35,901 bases of DNA from Treponema sp. (GTDB lineage Bacteria; Spirochaetota; Spirochaetia; Treponematales; Breznakiellaceae). This document shows positions 19,301 through 26,100 of the stretch, in pieces. The position numbers and the translations under genes are program-made. The notes under the pieces are model-generated. The model searched no databases, was not told where the DNA came from, and worked only from the letters and a program-made list of their open reading frames with translations. The stretch lies in the NCBI GenBank assembly GCA_009778545.1, contig WRJO01000009.1, forward strand, positions 1 to 35,901, written 5' to 3'. Positions within the stretch are counted from its first letter, which is position 1, and every line of letters starts with the position of its first letter.

Positions 19301-20178
19301 CCAAGGTCGGTAAGCGATCCTTTATTGGAAATTAATTCCCAGGGAAGCTGATCCGTAGTGGGAACGCCGTCCCGCTCAACGTTGAAGATCGGTACGCCAA
19401 GGTGCGAAGGCCCCTCGTCGTCGTGGTGGTTTAGCTGCCAGAAGCGAATCTGCGGGGGGAACGTCTCGATCTCGGCGCCTTCGTATTCCTTGGTGCCGGC
19501 AAGGCGGTTAATTCCCTGGCTGTCGGTGATCATGCCGACCATAAGCCCGTCGGAGTCCATCACGCGGGGAAATGCCGCTTCCGGGAACAGGATGTGGTCA
19601 TAGTTCAGATTTTTGCTTCCCAACTGGCCTTCCGCTGTGCCTTCGATTACCGGCGGAAGGGCCATGGTTATATGCGGGGGGTCGTTTTTGATGAAGAAGG
19701 CTATTTCCTCGGTTTCGACCGGCTTTTTCTGCGCATTTTTGGCAATGTCTTCGTCCCATACGCGGAGCTTGACCTTGAAGTCGCCGTCGTCAAAAACCCT
19801 GGTGTCGATAACCAGGCGCCAGTCGGATTTCTGAACGCCCAGGTTCATCGGCAAGTCGTACCAGCCGTCATTACCGTAATAGGGGTTCGGCAGGTCGACT
19901 CCGCCTTTGGTCAGAGTCGGGCCGTAGTTGGTGATCCGTATCTGCGCCCCTGCCAGCTTGTAGTCGTCTTCGGCTTCGCCGAAAAATTCCCAATCGCCCC
20001 AGATAAAATCGCCGACCACCGGGCTTTCCAGGGTGATAGTCGGAGGCCGGATATCGACGACGCCGCCCAAACCGGCCTTGAAGGGCTGTTCGCAGGCGAG
20101 CATCGCCAGCAATACCGAACCGATACCGAAATCACGGATAATTTTTTTGACTGCCATCATGGTAATATTCCTTTTCAT
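7330..20178 (-). CDS. Giant Ig-like repeat lipoprotein B with C-terminal propeller
   Basis: This 4282-aa protein has a lipoprotein signal peptide ending LLAMLAC, with lipidation predicted at Cys29. A first Ig-like module (PPTITLESP, then a FFGEAEDD-type strand) follows, then a long series of Ig-like beta-sandwich modules. I count about 17 module-boundary linkers, such as VDNTPPTID, YDTVPPTVRIDYP, KDTSAPAIRF, LDNRPPDADI and RDIEEPTIRLYDLNP. Modules typically end in strands like 'YRVRVTATDMANN'. An IPT/TIG-like domain (DIVPYITGF, then 'NNIAIQGYNLLGG') covers about residues 3685-3815. The last 450 residues have repeated blade motifs such as 'YPIIAYYD' and 'NEGNPWIVYGD', suggesting a beta-propeller. 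ATG 20178 is supported by GGGAGGGG 7 nt upstream; internal Met7/Met8 are possible alternatives. It follows gene C by 15 nt. Function is inferred: a lipid-anchored surface or periplasmic recognition or adhesion protein. Confidence 0.92.
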   Translation of the reverse strand: MKRNITMMAVKKIIRDFGIGSVLLAMLACEQPFKAGLGGVVDIRPPTITLESPVVGDFIWGDWEFFGEAEDDYKLAGAQIRITNYGPTLTKGGVDLPNPYYGNDGWYDLPMNLGVQKSDWRLVIDTRVFDDGDFKVKLRVWDEDIAKNAQKKPVETEEIAFFIKNDPPHITMALPPVIEGTAEGQLGSKNLNYDHILFPEAAFPRVMDSDGLMVGMITDSQGINRLAGTKEYEGAEIETFPPQIRFWQLNHHDDEGPSHLGVPIFNVERDGVPTTDQLPWELISNKGSLTDLGVNNIQFTYPIPVVNDRYYGFQIRAQSRDIPGTVFEYPKDSWSKEEWDLLTREQQTENSFVIIYVRAPDEFPILELWKLEDITNFNGWVPPPNPETAGHYQNVPLNEDELDGDYVYVDRLASHKRGPFEIRIKTTHSEGVNSAAIYYEKDTGEKGRFIWDRADSTQHPGFPAISTVPIINTHYNSWGLADPHSSATGETPPTIRSFIFTHTDTGSNLSPNGGGNSVAGRSKIQQYMGDVWLTGGSPRIDTYYLEERSAPEEWRDLGVLPEGNYTISVFARGGMSNTLNYVPFTFTLSIDRVAPEIALQRMTGGYIEIPEDLSAYDPDNPVYTVNGVIRPQFQISDLRPEDSRIRTATSKYFVRDGDDDEHYGYEQRFIVIHDGEKDAMEGYLGNNNPWLPVPASRGELKSVGSIPILKDGPIFDSSCLIKTSTIYYDNSEDDTLDDGKYWIYVFARDNAFNVGYRAFPILVSEESDKPRFNFRVGAVNENVKDPNFGAEDINGEPISFESGSAIRNKFGPNSVISLRLNDDDSLDLGDSRVGAVGISSVSVSMVGSHIVGDAIEPWNEPGYQMSMSQAEVKAAFGMQETHADPQNSSQRIRLAVTERDATINQFVLLTHLKNNRNYNYLFGAPDAESVTPIPAESLKHNFQSLPDGLYRITISVSDYTAPDIKLIMPENPRHATAATRTESFWIAVDNTPPTIDNNSLTPATGDFISATETVFIKGKVSDVNGPIEITGLRVLQDGRTDITGQPGVEFGTVGEDGEPEYAITVLDRNTANLGIWEYDFSIPIRMGGRSGSFTFETVFIDRFRQPATLQMRYSVDDEPPTVGLSRRIETFERDVDDVILVGYQYEDNSAYQSVNKRRLANKVISFTITDNDNFGVAGLRWWFLPANVGSNGSAALAHPGSAANALIGASGGRVLEFDAYPSKESAYAEQGVVHYLPGGTLGGAYGEISLSGSRRVVIDTERLLATDGEYRLHIIAIDAAGNISRYTEDANKRPTSSIYQEVFLLQEEDRPYFGNITPSNDMVVSDNGMILRGTIFEDDGFLEGENIVEGSVKVWLRNNDTDSYTYDDTHLGTYNAATGIYTTNPPVGYIGPVTVPVSMLGQSGSKNINFNGARLIETSDQAGLFTAAQLGVTSAVGSGNGRKHIIIEATDASYSKIAPPAGGTARPETVARRKHFTFIYDTVPPTVRIDYPETNQAFGREANEEMYITGFFEDVNLVTDDDGRYHIEYRLESWEKTETETLPLAWVSASPFSDPWGNKPAGTPTNGERIYFRIPADEGARMLRYETLDSGTHMLTISVTDAAGRTGSATVTFLKDEKPPNFEFTNITTWPSVTHNPAAGVDLGNVGNWWVQPPIPSVPPGLTSDEWDEMWNRRKLSWLNARDINTGDLLRPLSVIYYDADANEKPVLTGTFDDDDSDVDMSTFMYWFDGNDAPIGFDEKKSVSGTGRNYRWEIWLTNNGTQSGTALSDGIHTIRFTISDKSGNTLAADTMYAFRIDSKLPETEISNIILAGTPVPINDAPTVFGRSSGFGTTVFSILGTASDANVKEARLRIVNTSSDPRDVIVDQRYNFDNTALSDWTFGPGEVTNPPGVVVLNWRYDLPRTLYEGARMPNGAHFDVIVTSVDEYDLESEEAVWTFTKDTSAPAIRFSGVQSTGASTVNPSDVTGNTSYFNRISSETVRIQGSVIDDTSAISALESEVSRWNWAAAEWVTIQPWGSITDLGDKTSANVQWTKDLSYNMPFVYNGTWWVETNVGPDPGDWEIVDTGTSWDTGDVVSATGGTPNIWQITKRDGPDIPLTGRNVLQRSEGLYSIQVRAKDSSVIGNPPGDDWNPNDGTGNPALSQSVYFYIDRNNPNIAFEPDVAGFYSSVSQGGELKFSGTVNDANRYRSIHVDIIDQTAAAAPVPGIGPAGGVNILPANANLQPSASQEWAATFTVTTAADGHYRVRVTATDMANNVNVVTKNFTLDNRPPDADITLPSANRQGSIIGPWEAGEFRYASEVVMGGEDAEIRGTTRDTSNNRTESGVESIWYHLGFLDDGTNLTTGKFPTQQQIERSVLDYANTLVPGKYPGGISMTERDRGQYNELFDAAAKPAVKNAWFQFGVSEPPGFVIANSNIYDWIMRIPQSYPGPTGLVTTDNPSNGSYPAIGTDVGGLKQYDKPIWIKGKHYNISNDSPRMTLPVPKELLDEVGETGVVRMPLYIRVADKAGNISYTCRDIWIYPDGDIPRTTVLNPQNSGPEEPRGGTISADGIARNNWAVNSVVFRVKVDGDRTSTTPPGNTRLTQDTDPGTGGIVTFDENRMVDDPSELNLLRDNGYDTYGWYYANPEAPEGSDEMPWNFSFNTQNEIKDLIHTQGFRFSGTGDNNRIRVYMEVFAFRGNGTATIISIGDDGRILSELLAELGSPGTPLTSLPSGQVAAMPYIRIFFMQDSAPVISDYKIGSVMDINQVPGDDYVGQGSHVFRDKFAIRATLNSGGNDQDLSQISIRRPQEENRSWVTVWDRDTHATPVNPGTPRNNVAGVKITTITEGQLYYFDMYFDSIRTSLETGSSNAIFSLVKNGDWRNFGGRYPVEVRIRDGASPPAEAIYVFDIGIDNFAPVSDPRPVSQSNKRAAGTNQDFMGRVFDYSTSPFNFTTGAPRDIDSVYVWFTKNYNGNEEFININNGSRSSQAGSAVFRNTTGTFLINREVTVEPDDGNPTVIALDQQGDRNDLVAAGSRIAYPAVAAGENAAYATAGGWVRHINESLARPGSRMLWIPNRNWDITWVLNIDTTVMPDGLITLNYVVTDKAGNASYHTQENIFIRNRYPQIDRVTLYTDNDGIGAVYTTHDTVNIASTEFILENHRDTMFTNRTGGSNYEPLWADDYGYLNSGFISKNEFVGFRIESSLGNDPMSYRLQYVERGSYEAGSWVPNEPMKLTRDNLELMIANKNSASPAYSNVYTIAWQGDYNSNRWQAIGAPTPDTPIGTHFVLQVNNIGTNSTDDNYIPDSTACVWSYRPIANLSRTIEGLERTDPNGIYNLPVLPNDWDSPIEPGHGFNFQGSDCFEPDGLNDRIGELNGSYPGDAVRNDPTQTAFFLIKAWDRVNDDEEEDGQLYDAVVIGMNVYLRDIEEPTIRLYDLNPYTETEVTGNNVTEESRKTTMENALFPRGIGENILRGGLYNVNTERELLSSGHVEPRNGTGALQPMVKNTLGRYDMLPADGFVEGVDRPENTYYNGTSIVNVTRDMVSGKVILRGYAHDNQLIREIRVHIGEDPSDDLHNVNSSAGKDMAILRIDEDAEKTITQGGETIRNPLFGILQPVPGKNASVYQELHWKDGHSVEWAYVWDTEIEPNDDGSPAGNIGIWVAVIDQLGNNKNGLASSNTEVQYDPTFSSNGVPSSETFKNMMRVDIVPYITGFLRYGYTPLTPEEWDNPSPRYATRRSRQGWFSFFRGENNIAIQGYNLLGGTMPANPLRILSGTGGATVVNLDIASDPEPTVNRIVFNVPNTANSGQIVLNTGATVGGSTEALNHRSNPNRSWNSEYNFFTAGSDLWTNKPHVHIWRSQQNDPGPGSGTSTEAPRTVFGSVTATTQPQNGFGLGRPAMALEYTGTDSGRLTGVWDVYGAANVYYGRNGGDAGSSIYSGLPNEPYVGTDVSFYNGSIASGAMAYAYEGDGNPNFVISHGTNFGSWNNVFSSNSSATNPAPTKRFQHNRVARSNGQSHAVTYDAYNNNLRYGRLPGTGTGSANSHIIDGNTAGAGFTGSIAASSNAGLFSAIDYTSNNYPIIAYYDVANDTLRLAYADREAAEQTNRWTRKYVLDPSHPLYRGSGRFVSIKVDKNNGIHLAFQNSSRNTLVYAYATARDQPFTAYTVDNVVRGGVWTNISVDNEGNPWIVYGDTSRVGNYDGARIAYRTNASTATGIRFDNRPLTDAVTGADITGWEAVTVPSNYLVNNDRLSIEVWPPTVRGGTLSTAPGWHAAVGYGSDRFRLAYFYRPTWQDQRWN

Positions 20179-20193
20179 CTCTGTACCCCTCCC
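20179..20193 (-). promoter_or_regulatory. Intergenic Shine-Dalgarno coupling C to B
   Basis: Only 15 nt separate the TAA of gene C from the ATG of gene B. They contain GGGAGGGG on the minus strand, 7 nt from the start codon. No promoter fits in this gap, so B is predicted to be co-transcribed with C and reinitiated from this strong site. Confidence 0.75.
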
Positions 20194-23100
20194 TTACTTC
20201 ACGTAATACGCAATCCGGAAATAATCCGGGGCCAGATAGCTCACAGCGCCGCTCCAGAACTTTGTCGGCGGACTTGTACCGGTAAGCGGCCAGTTCCGCG
20301 TCGGGAAGCACTCCATTCCGGTACGGGCGTTCTCCACGGAATAATCCGTGGGAACGTGCATGGTTTCCCATCCGGTGATCAATGTCCCGTACATGTCATT
20401 CAGGGTCTTGGTAAACGCCGTATTATTGCGGTATGCCATTTTTACCCCGTCTTTTGAGCCGGAGTAGCTTTCGTCGTGATAGGCGATCCACGGATTCCCG
20501 TTTACATCTATCGAGATGGTACACCAGCGCCCAACGTCGCCCACGTTGTCCACTACCTGGACGCTGCGGTCGGTAAAGGTAAAGTCAGACGGGTTAATAA
20601 TGCCGCTTATATAGACCAACTTTTTAATGTTGGCGTTTAATGCTGCGATGTGAACCCGGTTTTGAGAGCCGCCTCCCGGCCGTGTGTCGATCTTCATGCT
20701 CACGTACTCGCCCGTACCGAATTGGTATATTCCCCTTGGAACTACTTCATCTATGATCCTCCAGTCGTCTGCCGTAGTAGGCGTCTGCGAATTGCTTATC
20801 GCCATCTTGAGCCGCGAGTTGGTCGCGTCGTAGTAGGCGACGACCGGACACCCGTCGCTGGTAACGGCGATGGCGTTGTGGAAACCGGCGTTAATCCGGT
20901 TAACCGGCCTTGTATTCCAGTTAACAATACGCTGGAACGGCGCTCCGACATCTGCATAGGAGATGATATACACCCTGCTGTTATTATCGGGGATCGTATA
21001 CATGAAGTCACCGCTTAGGGTAAAGACATTCGTGTTGTTTGCAACCTGGTTTGTATACAACCCGGTTGTTGCATTGAAATTGGCCGGCAGCAAACCGGTG
21101 ATGATCCCGTCAAACGGCGCTTTTATTTCTGTGGTTGGAAGCGGAGGAGGATCGGAGGCATTAATTCCGCTTGCGCCAAAGGTATAGATCACCTGGCCTG
21201 CCGTTACAAACGAGCCATTGGTAACATGCGTCTGTCTAAGGAAGTTGTATGCCGGAGAAGTAATGGTGTATACGTTTACGTTATTGGCAGTAACGGTGTT
21301 AAAGGTTCGGTTTGGCGCCGTTGTTCCGGATACACTGCTTACCGATAACAAACCGGTAATAATTCCATCACGCACCGCCGTAACCTCATGTGTGGGAAAA
21401 TATTCTGTTGGAGTTTCGCCCGCTACACCGTAGGTATATATCAGATCCCCCTCCCTGACAAACTGGTTATTGGAAACATGTACCTCGCGAAGGATATTTT
21501 GCCCGGCTGGGGTTATTGTAAATAAAGTGGTGGCGGGGGCACTTGTAGTGAATGTACGATTCGGCGCGGTTCCGGTTGATGCAAATGTAGCATAATAATT
21601 GGAAACAATTCCGCTAATCGGGGCGGTTAATACTAACTCGGAGGCTGTCGTATTGTTTTCTGCCGCAACTCCGATTCTAAACAGCACTTCGCCCTGGTTT
21701 ACCCAGCGTGTATTCGCAATGTTGGGGTTCCTGTACCGGACATAGTTTGACTGCAGAGTGGGGGTAATACTGAGAAGGTAAGAGGTAGTGCCACTCCTTG
21801 TATTTGTAAAAGTACGGCTCCCCGCCGTACCCGTCCATGTAACAACATTGGCATTTACGGCGGAAGTCCAGTTGCGGTTGCCTCCCTGGTTAGCCGTGTT
21901 GTTCCAAATTCTGTTAATCGTTCCGTCAAACGGCGCCCGTATATATACGATGTTGGCGGTGTTGATTTCAGCTGCACGCCCAAATTCCATAATAACATCA
22001 CCCTGTTTAACAACATCGCCAGGATGATAATAAATAGCGCGTGCATAGTTGTTTTGATTTGTGCCGGAAGTGTTAATCGTTTGGTTGCTTCCAATAGCCT
22101 GATTTAAAGTGTAATTTTGCTGGCTTGCACTTGCGGGAACGCCCAGGCCGTTATTAAACGACGCAATGGTATAATTAACCGCAGTTCCCGCCGTCGGAAT
22201 GGCGCTGCCATAGGCCGCCTGAAGCGTTCTTGCCTGAGCGGTACCCGACGTGGTAAGCGCGACATTGTTGTTTGCAAGCTGAAGTGTCGGCGTAACGGTC
22301 TGGCCGATGGTGAAGACATTATTGGTTCCGGTTCCTAATTGAGTGGAATAATTTGTACCGGACATGGGAGCATTAAGGTACACAAGTGTAATATAGCCTG
22401 ATGCATTAGCCACAACTTGAGTCTGATTTGTAGTAGTTCCTTGAGCCCGCTGGCCAAATGTATATATTAAATCACCTTGGTTTACCCACTGGTAATTTTG
22501 GACATGCACCTGGCGTAAGTATCTGTAACCTGCAGTACCATTGCTAAAAGTACCGGTAACCGTTGGACGGAATAAAGTCGTATAATCCAGCGTTATGCTT
22601 CCGTCCCTTCTGGCGGTAATAATCGTTTCCGACGCCGTATCGGCAGGGTTCCTCGTCGGAGCGCCCAGCCGGTATACCGGCTGTCCCTCCGTTACATATT
22701 GCCCGTTGGAAACGTATATCTCCCGGATGAAACGGTTGCCGTCTGCCACATCATTGCCTTTATTCGCTTGATTAAGGGTAGACGATTCCGGAATCAGCTC
22801 GCCTTCATTCTGGTCTTCCGCGTCCCATGCGCCGTCCAGATTGATCCACTTTCTGATATCCTCGTTTTTACCCAATGCGGTACTGGCTGTCTCGCCGCTG
22901 GCGGATATTGTCCCGGGCGCGCCGCGCGTATTCATGCGGTACTTAATCGAGTGATCCTTGGTGTCGTAGTAGCTAACGTGGATGTATTCATCGGTCCCGG
23001 AAACATGGGTAACAATGTGGGGGTTTTCGAACTGGTCGGTGCTGGACGGATCGGTATTTCCGCCGGGCCTGTCTGCTGATGTTGTTACCGGGCTTCTGTT

Positions 23101-26100
23101 CGAAGCATTATACCACGTCTTTTCGATAAGATAGTGGCGAATTGTATTTCCCGCTATAGTCACATACGGCGAGTTGGAGCTGCCTGTACCATTGCTCAGA
23201 CCAGACGTTGCACCACCCGGCCCTGCAGCGTATATACCGCCCAGGTGTTCCCATTCCTGACTGGTGGCGCTTCTGCCAATAATACTTGAAACGCCCCACG
23301 GACTCGCGCTTGGACTATTGCTTGCGGTGCCGCCGGGGCTGAAGTAAATGTCAGACATGATAATTGGGTCGACAAACTCAAGAACGTTATTGACTGTAGA
23401 CCTTGGGTTTCCCGCCCAGGAGACGTTGTTGTTGGTGATCATCATCGTACCGTTGTTATAACCGAATTGGCCATAACCACCGCCGCCTTCGTTCGAACTG
23501 GACCATAGCGTACCGTCTCTCGGATCAATTGTCATGGCAGGGTTTTCGACAACCCAATTTGGCCTCCTCGTTGGGAACGCGCCCTGGTCGGGTCGAACCG
23601 TTGCAGCGGTATCAGGGCGGAAGTCGTTCGACTGCCAGATGTGTACGGCGGTAAAGTCTTCCCAAAGGTCGGAGCCGTCGATGCCCGATCGTTCCGTGTT
23701 CCAGGGCTGCACCCAGTGCCGCCCCGTCATTGATTGCTGCAGGACGGTACCGTCGGCGTTCAGCAGGGGCCGCTCGCCAAAGTTCTGGTTGCCAATTCTG
23801 GAATTAATCGCATAAATAGCGCTGGTTCCGGTTCCATTCCTGAGCATTACCGTTCCGTCTGTCGTTCCCGATCCTGCTGCGGCGCTCGTTGTCGCCGTAG
23901 TGGGTATGGTTAGTATCCGGTAGCGGTGCGGGAGGCTGTTAGCATTCGAGGGGAGGTCGTAGGCGTTCTGCTGGTTGGTAATGGCGGTTGTCGTTACCGC
24001 CAATTCTCCCGGCAGAAGGATCGTAACCGTTTGCCCGCTTGTGCCAAGGTTAAAGCCCTGAACCACGACCGCTTCGCCCCTGTTGAAAATATACCTTCCC
24101 TGGAGTGAGCGGGTGTTGTGGCGGAACAGATCCTTGTTCCGTACAAAGCCCGTTATGTAGGGCCGCAGGTTCATCGAAATGGAGTTGTACTTGTTCAGCC
24201 CGACGGGGAAGCCAGGGTTCTGAATCTCGTAATTTAAGAGGCCAGAGGTAGCATGGGCTGGTCCGGGAGCGGTAACTGACGCGCTTACCTTGGCTGTCGC
24301 CGAGGATACGCTGTGCCGGTTATATGCCAATACGCCGACATTGGTTGATCCAACTATTACGCCCGAGGGTATTGCCTCGGTGTCCCAGATGTACGCCCAT
24401 TCCACGCGGTGGCGGTACAGGTCGATAGAATCGCTGTAGTACACCCGGCCGCTGGCATTGGCATTCGTTGCCGTTCTGAGTAGGCCCGTAGTGGGCGGGA
24501 TAAAATCGTATGCATCGCCCGGATGGGGTTCTGTGCCGGTGGGATCGCGTTCCAGTATCGTTACCGTCGTTCCGCCGATTACCAGGTCTACCCGCTCTAT
24601 TTGCTGGTCGTCCTCTACATACCCCCGCAGCACCACCTGGCCGCTGACCGTATCCGTACCGAGGAATCCCACCGGGTTGGCCCAGGGGCTGGTATCGCTG
24701 TGCCGCTCCCGGTCTAAAACGCCGCCCATTTGAATGCTGGTAAGGCTGTGCTGGTTTACGGTGTATGCACTTCCATAGCCCGCACCGTTCATCCTTCGTG
24801 GCTCTATGTGGCCCAGCCGGACCACGCTGGGGAATTGGTCGTTGTTGTACAGGCCGCCCTTGGTGCGGTTGCTGTTGTTGGGTCCCTCGCCGATAAACAT
24901 CGGCGAAACAGAGCGCTGTATGGTCTGCCTTCGAGTCTGTCCCTCGGTCATGGGGTTAAGGTCGTACAACTGGGAGAAGGGCCGCGTTACGTCGTTGTTG
25001 TTCACCCGGATGCGGATAAGGGCGAAGTCGCAGAAGAGGTCTTCTTCGATGCCGTCAAACACCTTGAGTATGAATAGCGAATGATCCTGCGGCGGGTTGG
25101 ACGACGTTGCCGGCGGCCATGCATTGGAACCGGCAAAGTCGATGATGCTGTTTCCAAAATTCGTGCCAAAAGCCGCGTTAGCGTAGGAGAATTCTGCGCT
25201 GCGGGCTTCTGTAATTTTAGTAGGCGTTGACGGAGGAGTCGGGCCTGAATATGGATATACCGCGTCGGGAAGATTCAGCTCGGGGGGTATTGAACCGGAA
25301 CCCTTTTCTATCCAGGTATCCGGGGTCGTCGAATCTGGGCCGTAATAGGCGCTGTTCAGTTCCCATGCGGAACCGGTTCCGCTTACCCTGGGGCCGTTAA
25401 TAGACTTGCCGTCTACGGCAGCCATAAAGGCATAGCCGCGAGACCAGGGGCCTTGTCCTTCTGCGCCCAGACCGCCCCAGTTGACGGTTCCCGGATCGTC
25501 AATAATGTAGATTCGTCCCGCTTTAACATTGGCGAGTTGTGCATTTGCCAGCCTTGTCGAGCCGGAGACGTACTCAAAGCGGAACTGCCTGCTCTTTCCC
25601 TCCGCTGGCGCATCGGTGGTTTCGATTCGCAGGGCCAGCAAATTATTGCGGGCGTTAAAGTCTATCACCCGGTCCACGTTCAGCGCGGAAGAAGAGATGT
25701 AGTCGCTAATTCCCTTGGAAACATCCCATTCAATGTTGGGATATTTGCTATCAGGGTATTGCGCTTCAAATTCATCGCGTATCTGGTCAAGAATAATGCT
25801 GCTGAATACCGGTGTGCCATCTGCAAGGATTCCGGTAGTTACGCTCCTGGTAGTAATTGCGCTGAAATCGTGTTTCTCGCTGATGGCGGTGCCCAGCTTT
25901 ATCCGGTCGATCAACGGGGCGTTGTTCATGATTACCAGCGGTTCCTCGTAGTACCGGGCGTTGCCCGCCTGGTCGAACACCACAAAGTGCATCGTAACGG
26001 GGCCGGAAGTAAGGCCGAGCGAGTTAAGCTCAACGTACCAAAGCATACCCGAGCCGCCGACGCTAAAGCCCATCGGCAGGTTATGGCCGTGGTGGTTGGA

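Noticed and set aside
19594-20457. 287-aa plus-strand ORF across the B/C junction
   Set aside because: Antisense to the B signal peptide and the C terminus, both of which are clearly real.
21010-22737. True lipoylated or biotinylated domains in gene C
   Set aside because: The DKA or MKM attachment lysine is missing from every unit; only the barrel-sandwich half-motifs are conserved.
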